Of a stretch of DNA of 64,000 bases, positions 45,330 through 55,634 are shown piece by piece. The notes below the pieces were generated by a model. The model did no database searches. It saw only the letters and a list, made by a program, of their open reading frames with translations, and was not told where the DNA came from. Within the stretch, counting starts at the first letter, position 1. The number at the start of each line of letters is the position of its first letter. The stretch comes from Bacteroidales bacterium (GTDB taxonomy: Bacteria > Bacteroidota > Bacteroidia > Bacteroidales > UBA7960), in NCBI GenBank assembly GCA_007118495.1, contig SKRM01000031.1:33075-97074 (forward strand). The letters run 5' to 3'. The position numbers and the translations under genes are program-made.

Positions 45330-48176
45330 ATGAAGCGAATTTTGTTTACAATTATGTTGTTTTCAACCCTGACGATGTTTGGACAACGACAACAGGGAAG
45401 CGGAGAACGTCAGATGTTACCCGTTACTGTACAAGGTACAGTGCTTGATCAGTCAGAAATATTCCCATTACCCGGAGCCCATATAAGTTTTACCAGCATG
45501 CGCGATACCACCAGGGTGGTCCGAACTGCTACCAATGATAATGGTTTCTTTACTGTAAGTTTACCCAGAGGGGGGTATGATATGCGTGTTACATACCTGG
45601 GGTACAGGCCTGGCCACCTTGAAGTCAGGGCTACAGATGAAATAAACGATTTGGGGCAGATTCTGTTATCGATGACTGAGGCCATGCTTAATGAAGTTAC
45701 GGTGATTGGTCAGGTTATCACGGCCCAGTTAAGGGGTGATACCATACAGTTTAATGCAGATGCATTCAAAACAAACCCGGATGCATCGGCTGAAGATCTC
45801 ATCAGAAAAATGCCCGGAATAGTGGTTGACCCAAGTGGGGTAAGGGCTCAGGGAGAAGAAGTTCAGCGTGTATTGGTTGATGGGCAGGAGTTTTTTGGCA
45901 GCGATCCCAGTATCGCATTACGTAACCTGCCCGCAGAAATGATATCACGGATTGAGGTATTTGATCAGCTTAGTGATCAGGCCCAACTAACAGGATTTGA
46001 CGACGGACAGACTGTAAAAACCATTAATATTGTCACCCGTCTTGACAGGCGCAGCGGTCAGTTTGGTCGCGTATATTCAGGCTACGGAGATGAGGAACGT
46101 TACCAGGCAGGCCTGGTAACCAATTTATTCATGGATCAGCGGCGCATTTCAATTATCGGGCTGAGCAATAACATCAACCAGCAAAACTTTTCAAGCGAAG
46201 ATCTCTCGGGCTTTATGACCTCGAGAGTCGGTGGTATGGGCTCGGGGGGAGGCAGACCAGGAGGCCGGGGCGGAATGCCTTCAGGTGGTGGTATGCCTTC
46301 TATTAACCGGGGCGACTTTCTGATCGGGCAATCATCGGGTTACAACACCACCCATTCGCTGGGTGTGAACTATACAGACATTTGGGGTGAGAAGGTCAAT
46401 GTGAATAGTTCGTACTTTTTTAACATGGCCAAAAATTATACAGAGCAACTTAGTGATCGTCAATATATTATTGACGGGAGTGCATCACAATTCTACGTTG
46501 AAAACAACATCTCTGAACGCACCAACTCGAATCACCGCTTCAATGCCCGTATCGACTACAATATCAATGATAAGCATACCCTGTTGATTACACCCAGATT
46601 CAGTTTCCAGAATACAGAATCACTCAACACCAATGAAGCAGCCACTTTTTTAATTGGACAAGATTTGCTGACCCAGTCATTAAGCGGCTCTGAAAGGATA
46701 TGGGATGGTTTTTCCCTTTCCAATGCCATTACACATCGGGTCAGGCTTAATGACGAAGGCCGATCTTTATCTACCCGTCTGAATGTGAACGTAAACAACA
46801 ATGAATACCTGTCTTTTCTTGATGCCTTGAGTGGTTTTTATGAGGGACCCATTTTTGTTGAAGACCTGGTTGATCAGAAATCAGACTCCAATACCCAAAG
46901 CTATGGATTATCCTCAAATTTTACATACACTGAACCCATCAGTGAGCGCGGCATGCTTCAACTTACATATAACCTGTCGTATTCAGACAATGCTTCTGAC
47001 CGGATGACCAATAGCTGGGACATCCTTCGTGAATCATACAGTTTGTTTGAAAATGACCTGTCAAGTGAACTGACCAACGGTTACCTTACCAACAGGTTTG
47101 GGCTGGGATACCGTTTCAGGGGCGAAAACTATAATTTTCTGGCAGAACTTTCTTATCAGCAGGCCGATCTGAATAGCATCCAGACTGTACCCTACGAGGC
47201 AGAACTTGATCATTCTTTCAGAAACATCATCCCCATGCTGAACTTTACCTATAACTTTAGTCGCTCTGAATCACTGCGTCTGATGTACAGGACATTTACC
47301 AATGCGCCGTCAGTGAACCAGCTGCAAGATGTGGTGGATAATTCCAATCCACTTTTGCTTAGCAGCGGAAACCCCGATCTGAGGCAGAGTTTCAGCCATT
47401 TTTTCACCTCCAGGTACAACCGGGTGAATCTGGAAAAATCGACGAATTTCTTTGCTTTTGTTTTTGGCAATGTAACCAACGATTTTATTGGAAACGCAAC
47501 ATTCATTGCCCAGACCGACACCGTATTGGAAAACGGTTATTCTTTACCCAGGGGGGCTCAGTACAGTCAACCGGTTAATTTGGGTGGGATGGCCAATGTG
47601 CGCACCTCATTATCTTATGGATTCCCATTACGTTTTATAAAAAGTAATATAAACCTGACAGGTGGTGCAGCCTACTCCCGGTTGCCAGGGCTGATCAACA
47701 ACCAGAAGAATATCACCAACTCATATCAGTATACCGGGGGAATGAATTTGTCAAGCAATATAAGTGAGAATGTTGATTTTACTGTGTCATACAACCTGAA
47801 CTATAACATTGCAGAGAACTCACTGCGCCCGGCATTGGACAATAAATATTACTACCATGTAACAGGTTTGCGCTTCAACTGGATATTTCTCAATGGCTGG
47901 GTGCTGAGAAACGATGTAAACAACCTTTATTACAGTGGGCTTGGTGAAGGATTCAATGAGAACTACTGGTTGTGGAATATGAACATTGGTAAAAAAATGC
48001 TTGAAAATCACCGCGGCGAAATTACCCTGGGTGTTTATGACCTGCTAAACCAAAACCAGAGTGTTAGCCGTAACATCACCAACACCTATATAGAAGACGC
48101 ACGTACCAATGTATTGAACCGCTTTTTCATGTTAACTTTTACCTATAATATCAGGCACTTTAATGTGCGTGGTTAA
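45330..48176 (+). CDS. TonB-receptor-like outer-membrane barrel with carboxypeptidase-regulatory domain
   Basis: 948 residues from ATG 45330; a TTG at 45321 is in frame. It has a signal peptide (TMFGQ), a CarboxypepD_reg-like beta-sandwich (about 25-115; VQGTVLDQSEIFPLPGAHI), a plug-like region (120-235; ASAEDLIRKMPGIVVD, RVLVDGQEFFGSDP) and a long barrel to residue 948. A Gly/Met/Pro-rich stretch lies at about 295-325. No SusD-like partner is adjacent, so it belongs to the outer-membrane-beta-barrel group rather than a SusCD pair. The substrate is unknown. A terminator follows. Confidence 0.85.
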   Translation: MKRILFTIMLFSTLTMFGQRQQGSGERQMLPVTVQGTVLDQSEIFPLPGAHISFTSMRDTTRVVRTATNDNGFFTVSLPRGGYDMRVTYLGYRPGHLEVRATDEINDLGQILLSMTEAMLNEVTVIGQVITAQLRGDTIQFNADAFKTNPDASAEDLIRKMPGIVVDPSGVRAQGEEVQRVLVDGQEFFGSDPSIALRNLPAEMISRIEVFDQLSDQAQLTGFDDGQTVKTINIVTRLDRRSGQFGRVYSGYGDEERYQAGLVTNLFMDQRRISIIGLSNNINQQNFSSEDLSGFMTSRVGGMGSGGGRPGGRGGMPSGGGMPSINRGDFLIGQSSGYNTTHSLGVNYTDIWGEKVNVNSSYFFNMAKNYTEQLSDRQYIIDGSASQFYVENNISERTNSNHRFNARIDYNINDKHTLLITPRFSFQNTESLNTNEAATFLIGQDLLTQSLSGSERIWDGFSLSNAITHRVRLNDEGRSLSTRLNVNVNNNEYLSFLDALSGFYEGPIFVEDLVDQKSDSNTQSYGLSSNFTYTEPISERGMLQLTYNLSYSDNASDRMTNSWDILRESYSLFENDLSSELTNGYLTNRFGLGYRFRGENYNFLAELSYQQADLNSIQTVPYEAELDHSFRNIIPMLNFTYNFSRSESLRLMYRTFTNAPSVNQLQDVVDNSNPLLLSSGNPDLRQSFSHFFTSRYNRVNLEKSTNFFAFVFGNVTNDFIGNATFIAQTDTVLENGYSLPRGAQYSQPVNLGGMANVRTSLSYGFPLRFIKSNINLTGGAAYSRLPGLINNQKNITNSYQYTGGMNLSSNISENVDFTVSYNLNYNIAENSLRPALDNKYYYHVTGLRFNWIFLNGWVLRNDVNNLYYSGLGEGFNENYWLWNMNIGKKMLENHRGEITLGVYDLLNQNQSVSRNITNTYIEDARTNVLNRFFMLTFTYNIRHFNVRG

Positions 48177-48198
48177 CTGTTGGTTTTTTTGGTTTTCT

Positions 48199-48231
48199 AA
48201 AGGGTTGACCAAATAGGTCAGCCCTTTTTTT
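48199..48231 (+). terminator. Terminator of the outer-membrane barrel gene
   Basis: AGGGTTGACC and GGTCAGCCCT form a 10-bp stem (one G-T pair) with a 5-nt loop and a following TTTTTT run, 23 nt after the stop. It separates the barrel gene from the trehalose operon. Confidence 0.88.
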
Positions 48232-48239
48232 GTATTTGC

Positions 48240-48247
48240 TACCTTTG
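48240..48247 (+). promoter_or_regulatory. -7 box upstream of the trehalose operon
   Basis: TACCTTTG matches TAnnTTTG, 23 nt before the ATG at 48271 and just past the terminator. No TTTG is seen at the right distance for a -33 element, because that region is the terminator stem. Confidence 0.45.
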
Positions 48248-48270
48248 TAATAAACAGTAAAATATTTTAT

Positions 48271-51200
48271 ATGCAAATGCAGCAAGGGTTATTGTGGTAC
48301 AAGGATGCCATCATATATCAGGTACATGTCAGGTCTTTTTACGATAGCAGTGGTGACGGAATAGGTGATTTCAGGGGACTGATCCAAAAGCTTGATTATA
48401 TACAGAGTCTTGGAGTAAACACCATATGGTTGCTCCCGTTTTATCCGTCTCCTTTAAAAGACGGGGGTTACGACATAGCTGACTTTACAGGGATTCATCC
48501 CTCATATGGGACATTGGCCGATTTTAAGAAGTTTGTAGAGCAGGCCCATGCACGTGGACTCAGGGTAATTACCGAACTGGTATTGAACCATACCTCATCA
48601 GCGCACAATTGGTTTCAAAGGGCCAGAAAATCAAAACCCGGCAGTATTTACAGAGATTTCTATGTGTGGAGTGATACCCCTGATAAGTATGCTGATGCCA
48701 GAATAATTTTTCAAGACTTTGAGGTCTCAAACTGGACCTATGACCATGTGGCGGGTGCTTATTACTGGCACAGATTCTATTCTCATCAACCTGACCTGAA
48801 CTTTGAAAATCAGAGGGTACAGCAAGAAATATTCAAGGTGCTTGATTTTTGGTTTTCACTTGGTGTGGATGGCTTCAGACTTGATGCTGTCCCATATTTG
48901 TTTGAAGCCGAAGGCACCAACTGTGAGAATCTTCCTGAAACCCATGAGTATCTGAAAAAACTCAGAAAATATGTGGATGGGAAATATACTGACAGGTTGT
49001 TGCTTGCAGAAGCCAATCAGTGGCCCGATGACGCCAGTGCGTATTTTGGTGACGGAGATGAATGTCACATGGCGTTTCACTTTCCGGTGATGCCCCGCCT
49101 TTACATGGCACTCAGAATGGAAGATCGCTTTCCTGTAGTGGATATCCTTGAGCAGACACCGCAGATTCCTGACAATTGTCAGTGGGCGATCTTTTTGCGA
49201 AACCACGATGAACTGACCCTTGAGATGGTCTCGGATGAAGAACGTGATTATATGTACAGGGCATTTGCCAGTGATCCGCGTAAACGTATCAATGTGGGAA
49301 TTCGCCGCAGGCTATTCCCTTTGTTTGGAGCAGATAGAAGAAGTATTGAGTTGCTGAATATTTTATTGCTTTCACTGCCGGGTACACCCGTTATTTATTA
49401 CGGTGATGAGATAGGGATGGGTGATAACTATTACCTGGGTGACAGAGATGGAGTACGTACCCCCATGCAATGGTCACCCGATAAAAATGCGGGCTTCAGC
49501 CAAACCGATCCCCAGCGTCTTTTTCTGCCGCTGGTCATTGACCCGGATTATCACTACACTTCGGTCAATGTTGAGAATCAGGAAAAGAATCCGTCTTCAT
49601 TTTTATGGTGGAAACGGCGCGTAATAGCCAAAAGGAGAAAGTTTAAGGCCTTCGGGCGCGGGTCTATCCATTTTGTCCAAACCAGCAATCCGAAAATTCT
49701 GGCCTTTACCAGGCAGCATGAAGAAGAAACCATGTTGGTGGTTGTCAACCTATCAAGATATTCACAGCATGTTGAGCTTGATTTGTCAGAATTTGCAGGT
49801 TCGACACCTGTCGAGGCATTCAGCCGCAACGAATTTCCTGTAATTACCAGTGAACCCTGGTCATTTTCGATGCAATTCAAGAACTATTTCTGGTTTGAAC
49901 TCAGGAAAGCCGATATTCGGGAACAGTCATTACAGGCCCTATCAGAAACTGCCATTGAACTTCAAGCTGGGCAATGGAAACAAATGAAGCCTGAACTTCA
50001 GCAACTCATCAAAGAAAGACTGTTTAATTACCTTGTTAATATCAGGTGGTTCAGGGGAGACAGTCGCAAATTGCGTGATGTACATGTGTTGGATGTTATT
50101 GCGGTAGATGAAAAAAAATGGGGAGCGTTTATCCTGATGGTTCGCCTCGACATGATTGAGAGCAATAAGGATATGTATGTGATGCCCATTTCGCTGGCCT
50201 TTAACAATAAGGCCACCGAATTATGTTCAAGGAATCCGCGCTCTGTTATTGCACAAGTCATTACACCTGATGGCGAAGGCGTATTATATGATGGAGTTTT
50301 GGATAAAAAGCTGCATGATTTGCTCCTTGAAATGCTATCAAGGGGAGGAAAATTAAAAGGATTCAATGGGTTTCTTGAAGGGAAATCGGGCAGGCTTTTG
50401 AAAAAAAGGCTGGCAGAACACCCGGAACTTTTCCCCCACCTTCTGGCTTCGAGACACACCAATTCATCTCTGGCCTACGGAGACAAACTGTTTTTGAAGA
50501 TTTACAGAAACCCTTCAGAAGGTGAAAACACAGATGTGGAGATTCTGAAAAATCTCACACGGCATACGACATTCAAAAATATTCCGGCATACCTGGGGCG
50601 TATAGATTACGTGGCAGGAAAGAAAGACCCCACTTCAGTTGGGGTGTTGATGGACCTGATTCCGAGTGTGGGAACTGCCTGGGAAATGGCACAGACCACC
50701 ATTGAGAGCTTTTTTGACAGGGTTGTGGCCGATAAAAAGCAATATGGGCGAAAACCACTCAAGGGTCCTGATGATCCGGCAGATCTTTTTGGAAACTTTT
50801 TTATGGAAATGGTTGAGCTACTGGCCCGGAGGACAGCTCAGATGCATCAGGCACTTGCTTCACTTGAAAAAGATCGGGCATTCGCTCCCGAGGCCTTTTC
50901 GCTTTTGTATCAGAAATCTCTTTATCAGGCCTTCAGAACCCACTTAAAGCGTTCTTTTCATCGCGTTGGCGAATTAAAATCAAACCTTCCGGACGTATAT
51001 AAACAACTTCCGGGCGATTTGGTAAGGGATGAAAACCTTGTTTTTAACGCTGTTCGAAGAATCCTTGAAACAAAAAAATTGCCTGCCAAAAAGATCCGTA
51101 TCCACGGCAACTATAAACTGGACAAAGTTCTGTTTACTGGTAAAGACTACATGATCGTTAATTTTGAAGGTGAACTCGAACATACATTAAGTGTTCGCCG

Positions 51201-51561
51201 GATCAAGCATTGTCCGCTGAAAGACGTGGCTTCAATGCTGGGTTCTTTTCATTATGCATTATATACAGCTTACTTTTTGCGCAGAGAATCCGTTCCGGCT
51301 GATGCTGAATTTCTGGAGCCTTTACTTGAAACCTGGTATCAATTGATAGCGGACAGATTTACCGCTTCATATTTGTCAAGTATGAAAGGCCAGGGTTTGG
51401 TACCTGAAGAGAAAACCGTTTTCAACGACTTGCTCACCATATACATGCTTGAGCGTTCGGTCAGAGAACTCAGGTATTTTGCTGAACATGAACCTGAGGC
51501 TGTGATCATCCCGCTGAACATGTTGGTGAATATCCGAGACGCATTGATAGTCAGACAGTAA
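48271..51561 (+). CDS. treS: Trehalose synthase (maltose glucosylmutase) fused to a degenerate maltokinase-like domain
   Basis: 1096 residues. Residues 1-545 are a GH13 TreS that interconverts maltose and trehalose, with nucleophile Asp205 (GFRLDAVP), acid/base Glu247 (LAEANQWP) and Asp313 ([10 protein letters not shown]). Residues about 570-1096 match the maltokinase (Mak/Pep2) domain often fused to TreS. There the usual HGDxHLGQ catalytic loop reads HGNYKLDK (Asn947, Lys949) and the metal-binding DFEGE reads NFEGE (Asn964). Both changes are whole-codon substitutions in an intact frame. The nucleotide-side lysine region [10 protein letters not shown] is kept. The domain is therefore probably not an active kinase. 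It is the first gene of the trehalose operon. Confidence 0.93.
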   Translation: MQMQQGLLWYKDAIIYQVHVRSFYDSSGDGIGDFRGLIQKLDYIQSLGVNTIWLLPFYPSPLKDGGYDIADFTGIHPSYGTLADFKKFVEQAHARGLRVITELVLNHTSSAHNWFQRARKSKPGSIYRDFYVWSDTPDKYADARIIFQDFEVSNWTYDHVAGAYYWHRFYSHQPDLNFENQRVQQEIFKVLDFWFSLGVDGFRLDAVPYLFEAEGTNCENLPETHEYLKKLRKYVDGKYTDRLLLAEANQWPDDASAYFGDGDECHMAFHFPVMPRLYMALRMEDRFPVVDILEQTPQIPDNCQWAIFLRNHDELTLEMVSDEERDYMYRAFASDPRKRINVGIRRRLFPLFGADRRSIELLNILLLSLPGTPVIYYGDEIGMGDNYYLGDRDGVRTPMQWSPDKNAGFSQTDPQRLFLPLVIDPDYHYTSVNVENQEKNPSSFLWWKRRVIAKRRKFKAFGRGSIHFVQTSNPKILAFTRQHEEETMLVVVNLSRYSQHVELDLSEFAGSTPVEAFSRNEFPVITSEPWSFSMQFKNYFWFELRKADIREQSLQALSETAIELQAGQWKQMKPELQQLIKERLFNYLVNIRWFRGDSRKLRDVHVLDVIAVDEKKWGAFILMVRLDMIESNKDMYVMPISLAFNNKATELCSRNPRSVIAQVITPDGEGVLYDGVLDKKLHDLLLEMLSRGGKLKGFNGFLEGKSGRLLKKRLAEHPELFPHLLASRHTNSSLAYGDKLFLKIYRNPSEGENTDVEILKNLTRHTTFKNIPAYLGRIDYVAGKKDPTSVGVLMDLIPSVGTAWEMAQTTIESFFDRVVADKKQYGRKPLKGPDDPADLFGNFFMEMVELLARRTAQMHQALASLEKDRAFAPEAFSLLYQKSLYQAFRTHLKRSFHRVGELKSNLPDVYKQLPGDLVRDENLVFNAVRRILETKKLPAKKIRIHGNYKLDKVLFTGKDYMIVNFEGELEHTLSVRRIKHCPLKDVASMLGSFHYALYTAYFLRRESVPADAEFLEPLLETWYQLIADRFTASYLSSMKGQGLVPEEKTVFNDLLTIYMLERSVRELRYFAEHEPEAVIIPLNMLVNIRDALIVRQ

Positions 51562-51653
51562 TCGGGAATTGCCGGGCCTGTTTAATTTTACCCTGAGCCT
51601 TTCAGGCTGCTTTGTTGTTGCCTGTTAGGCAAAAAATGCGTATATTTTGGGCT

Positions 51654-53222
51654 ATGGACAATGTAAGTAAACCATATCCACCAATTGAAGCATTAATTTT
51701 TGACCTCGATGGCGTTGTTACCACAACCCGTGAACTTCACCTGAAGGCATGGACCAGACTATTTAATTCAATGCTTGAAAGCAGGGGCGTCTCACCCGAT
51801 TTTTCAGCGAAAGACTATAATCTGTACGTTGACGGAAAACCCCGGCTTGAAGGTATCGGTAGTTTTCTTGAATCCCGTAAGATTACTCTCCCCCCCGGTG
51901 ATGCCGGTGACCCGCCCGGAAATGAAAGCATATATGCTCTTGGCCATAAAAAGAACAAACTGTTTCTTGAATATCTTGAACAAAACGGTGTCCAGGTTTA
52001 TGATGATGCGGTAAATTTTATCAAAGAATGGAGGAAGCAATCATTACCTACAGCCATTGTATCTTCAAGCAGAAATTGTAAAAAGATTCTTGAAATTGCC
52101 GGTATCGATTGCTTGTTCGATGTGCGCATTGATGGTCAGGTGTCAGCTGAAAGGGGGATGAAGGGAAAACCGGCACCTGATATATTTATTGAGGCCGCCC
52201 GCTTGCTTGATGCACGGCCCGAAAGATCTGCCGCCTTTGAGGATGCTGTTTCAGGTGTTGCAGCTGCCAGGGCTGGTTTATTTGGTTTGGTAGTGGGTGT
52301 CGCACGTTTTGAAAACGCCGGCGAGTTGCTTGCCCATGGTGCTGACATGACAATCGAAAACTTTGCTGGTTTTGAGCTTTCGCAAGATAGTGTCAAATCA
52401 TACTTCAGGGCAACTACCCCACATGCATTACATAAAAAAGAGGGTGTTACTCCTCTTTTAGAAGATAAAAAACCGGTGTTTTTTCTTGATTATGACGGGA
52501 CACTGACACCTATTGTGAAAAAACCAGAGGATGCTGTTTTGTCAGATAAAATGCGTGAAGTGCTTGAGGAACTGGCTGAGAGATTTACAGTTTCGGTGGT
52601 GACCGGAAGGGATAAGGAAGATGTGGAAAAGCTTGTCGGGCTTAAGGATATTGTTTATTCCGGAAGCCATGGTTATGTGATTTCAGGGCCGGGAGGACTG
52701 TCAATGGAACATGAGCAATCAGAGCAGATCATCAGCCTGATGGATGAGGTGGAGGAGGAGCTAAAACTTGCAATGAAAAATATGGATAAAGGTTTTAAGC
52801 TTGACCGCAAACGCTATGCGATTGCCTTGCATTACAGAAACGCCGAACAGAAAAATGTTCAGGGTTTATTCGATCTTGTTGACCAGATGCTTACAAGGTT
52901 CGACAAACTGAAAACCGGCGAAGGTAAAAAGGTGGTTGAGCTCAAACCCGATATTGACTGGCACAAAGGCAAGGCCGTACTTTGGATACTTGAAGCCCTC
53001 GGTCTTGACAAACGCAATGATATTTTACCGATATATATAGGTGACGATATTACTGATGAAGATGCCTTTGAAGCTCTGAAGGAGATCGGGATCGGGATTC
53101 TGGTTGAAGACAGGGGGCAGGATACGGCTGCAGCATTTCACCTGAAAGATGTGTATCAAGTTCGCAGGTTCTTTGAACAGATCATACAACACAATAGAAA
53201 AGACCAACACACTTATGAATAA
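51654..53222 (+). CDS. Fusion of beta-phosphoglucomutase-like HAD and trehalose-6-phosphate phosphatase
   Basis: 522 residues from ATG 51654; a TTG at 51612 and an ATG at 51636 are less likely. Residues 12-250 are a HAD-IA domain like beta-phosphoglucomutase (DLDGVV with Asp17/Asp19, KGKPAPD lysine, FEDAVSG). Residues 270-515 are an OtsB-type phosphatase with an intact nucleophile motif DYDGTL (Asp279/Asp281) and GDDITDEDA (463-471). One chain would thus convert beta-glucose-1-phosphate to glucose-6-phosphate and dephosphorylate trehalose-6-phosphate. It overlaps the GH65 gene by 8 nt. Each domain is recognisable; the paired role is inferred. Confidence 0.88.
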   Translation: MDNVSKPYPPIEALIFDLDGVVTTTRELHLKAWTRLFNSMLESRGVSPDFSAKDYNLYVDGKPRLEGIGSFLESRKITLPPGDAGDPPGNESIYALGHKKNKLFLEYLEQNGVQVYDDAVNFIKEWRKQSLPTAIVSSSRNCKKILEIAGIDCLFDVRIDGQVSAERGMKGKPAPDIFIEAARLLDARPERSAAFEDAVSGVAAARAGLFGLVVGVARFENAGELLAHGADMTIENFAGFELSQDSVKSYFRATTPHALHKKEGVTPLLEDKKPVFFLDYDGTLTPIVKKPEDAVLSDKMREVLEELAERFTVSVVTGRDKEDVEKLVGLKDIVYSGSHGYVISGPGGLSMEHEQSEQIISLMDEVEEELKLAMKNMDKGFKLDRKRYAIALHYRNAEQKNVQGLFDLVDQMLTRFDKLKTGEGKKVVELKPDIDWHKGKAVLWILEALGLDKRNDILPIYIGDDITDEDAFEALKEIGIGILVEDRGQDTAAAFHLKDVYQVRRFFEQIIQHNRKDQHTYE

Positions 53223-55623
53223 ATCATGGACTCTTGAATATGGACGATGGAATCCTGATGAGCATCCCGTTCAGGAAACCCTGTGTGCTTTAGGAAACGG
53301 ATACCTGGTTTGCCGGGGTGCATTGGAAATGGAGAGGGAAAATGATTGGAACTATCCCGGCACTTATCTGGCTGGTGGGTACAACAGGATGGAGTCTGAG
53401 ATAGCCGGTAGAGAAGTAGAAAATGAAGACCTGGTGAATTGGCCCAACTGGCTTTGGCTCACTTTCAAAATTGCCGGTGGTAAGTGGTTTTCACTGCACG
53501 ACGTGGAGATACTTGATTATGTATCTTCTTTGCACATGAAACAAGGTTTACTTGAGCGAAAATTGCGTTTCAGAGACAGCCAGGGTCGTATTACCACCCT
53601 GATTAGCCGCCGCCTGGTGAGTATGGATGATTATCACGTGGCAGGGATTGAATGGACTTTTATCCCCGAAAACTGGTCTGGGAAGATGACAATCAGGTCT
53701 GGCCTTGATGGTCAGGTTATTAATAACAATGTGGCCAGGTATGCCGATTTGAATCAGGATCATTTAAAGGTTACAGCCAAAGGCAAGCTTGACGACCATG
53801 CAATCTTTCTTGAATGCAGAACCAGTCAATCAGATATACGTATGGTGCAGGGCGCCAGAACCACCTTTGTTGTAAATGAGCAAGAGTTGCAGGTAAAAGG
53901 TCAGGCAGCCAGGCTGAAAAATGCCATCGCCCTTGATTTTACCCTCGAATGCAGCAAGCTGGTTCCTATACGCTTGGAGAAGTTTGTCCAGATATATACT
54001 TCAAGAGACGTGGCAATCAGCGATCCACGTACCGAAGCTGTGCAAGGCCTTACCAGACAATTGCCATTTGCCGAACTTGTTGCCAGACAACAGCTTAGCT
54101 GGGAGAGAATATGGAACTACAATGATGTCATTGTCAATAATTCAGGTGAAGATCAGATGGTTATGCGATTGCATATTTTTCATCTTTACCAGACTGTCTC
54201 TTCAAACAGTATGGATTATGACATAGGCATCCCAGCCAGGGGGTGGCATGGTGAGGCTTACCGCGGGCATATTTTCTGGGATGAATTATACATTCAGCCC
54301 TTTATTGATCTGCACTACCCCCAGTTATCCCGGTCGTTGCTTTTGTATAGATACCGACGCCTGCCTAAAGCTTTTGAACTGGCTGAAGAAATTGGCTGCC
54401 GCGGAGCCTTATTCCCTTGGCAGAGTGGTAGTAACGGACGTGAAGAGACCCAAAAACTGCACCTTAATCCAAAATCGGGCAGGTGGCTCCCTGACGTAAG
54501 CCACCTGCAATACCATATAAATGTTGCTGTTGCCTTTAATGTATGGCATTACTACCAGAGTACAGCTGATGCAGATTTCCTCAGTGCTTACGGAGCGGAG
54601 ATTTTTCTGGCCACTGCTCTTTTCTGGACTGATCTGTGTATTTACAACCCAAAGCGCAACCGCTATGAAATTCATGGGGTGATGGGACCGGACGAATACC
54701 ATACCCACTATCCCAACATGGATGAACCTGGCTTAAATAACAATGCCTACACCAATCTTATGGTGGTCTGGGTTGTGGGTAAAGCCCTCAGGATACTTGA
54801 CATACTTGATGAAAACTGTTGTCTCGAACTGGAACAAAAAATCGGGCTCAGAAAGCAAGACAAGGAAAAGTGGGAACAGATGACCTACAAAATGTTTATT
54901 CCTTTTCATAACGGGAATATTATCTCGCAGTTTGAGGGATATGAAGATTTAAAGGAGCTTGACTGGAAACATTACCGGCAAAAATATGGTGAAGCCATCA
55001 GACTTGACCGCATTCTCGAAAGTGAAAATGATTCACCAAATCATTATAAGGCAAGCAAGCAGGCAGATGTCCTCATGTTGTTTTATCTGTTTTCATGTGA
55101 GGAGCTTCAGGAGCTATTTGATAAACTGGGTTATGACTTTAATCCGTCGATGATACCTGTTAATATTGACTATTATTACAAGCGGACCTCACATGGCTCG
55201 ACCCTGAGTCAGGTAATACATGCCTGGGTATATTCCAGATCACACCGCGATCGTTCGTATGAAAGTTTTAAAACGGCATTAATGAGTGATTTCAGAGATA
55301 CTCAGGGAGGGACGACCCATGAAGGGATTCATTTGGGAGCCATGGCCGGAACGGTTGATATCATTCAACGCTGCTATTCCGGACTGGAGATAAGGGATGA
55401 TGTACTGTGGTTGAATCCGGGTCTGCCCGGTGATATCCGATCTGCTTCATTTCATGTCAGGTACAGGGGCCATTGGATTAAACTTGATATAGATCATACT
55501 ACCATCAGAATTACTTTTTGCCGGGGCCGGGCTGAACCTGTGTATATAGGCGTGGGCGGAAAGAAATACTTATTCAAAACAGACGACAAAAAAGAATTTT
55601 TGATTAACAGAAAAAATGCATAA
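53215..55623 (+). CDS. GH65 alpha-glucoside phosphorylase (probable trehalose phosphorylase)
   Basis: 802 residues from ATG 53215, giving the family N-terminus (ETLCALGNGYLVCRG); a longer in-frame start lies inside the upstream gene. The N-terminal beta-sandwich is followed by an (alpha/alpha)6 barrel with the catalytic Glu494 in MGPDEYH and the phosphate-binding HGSTLS. GH65 enzymes split trehalose, kojibiose, maltose or nigerose with phosphate, releasing beta-glucose-1-phosphate. Trehalose is favoured because of the neighbours and because the overlapping upstream gene would use beta-glucose-1-phosphate. The disaccharide cannot be fixed from sequence alone. Confidence 0.88.
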   Translation: MNKSWTLEYGRWNPDEHPVQETLCALGNGYLVCRGALEMERENDWNYPGTYLAGGYNRMESEIAGREVENEDLVNWPNWLWLTFKIAGGKWFSLHDVEILDYVSSLHMKQGLLERKLRFRDSQGRITTLISRRLVSMDDYHVAGIEWTFIPENWSGKMTIRSGLDGQVINNNVARYADLNQDHLKVTAKGKLDDHAIFLECRTSQSDIRMVQGARTTFVVNEQELQVKGQAARLKNAIALDFTLECSKLVPIRLEKFVQIYTSRDVAISDPRTEAVQGLTRQLPFAELVARQQLSWERIWNYNDVIVNNSGEDQMVMRLHIFHLYQTVSSNSMDYDIGIPARGWHGEAYRGHIFWDELYIQPFIDLHYPQLSRSLLLYRYRRLPKAFELAEEIGCRGALFPWQSGSNGREETQKLHLNPKSGRWLPDVSHLQYHINVAVAFNVWHYYQSTADADFLSAYGAEIFLATALFWTDLCIYNPKRNRYEIHGVMGPDEYHTHYPNMDEPGLNNNAYTNLMVVWVVGKALRILDILDENCCLELEQKIGLRKQDKEKWEQMTYKMFIPFHNGNIISQFEGYEDLKELDWKHYRQKYGEAIRLDRILESENDSPNHYKASKQADVLMLFYLFSCEELQELFDKLGYDFNPSMIPVNIDYYYKRTSHGSTLSQVIHAWVYSRSHRDRSYESFKTALMSDFRDTQGGTTHEGIHLGAMAGTVDIIQRCYSGLEIRDDVLWLNPGLPGDIRSASFHVRYRGHWIKLDIDHTTIRITFCRGRAEPVYIGVGGKKYLFKTDDKKEFLINRKNA

Positions 55624-55634
55624 ATATACAGACC

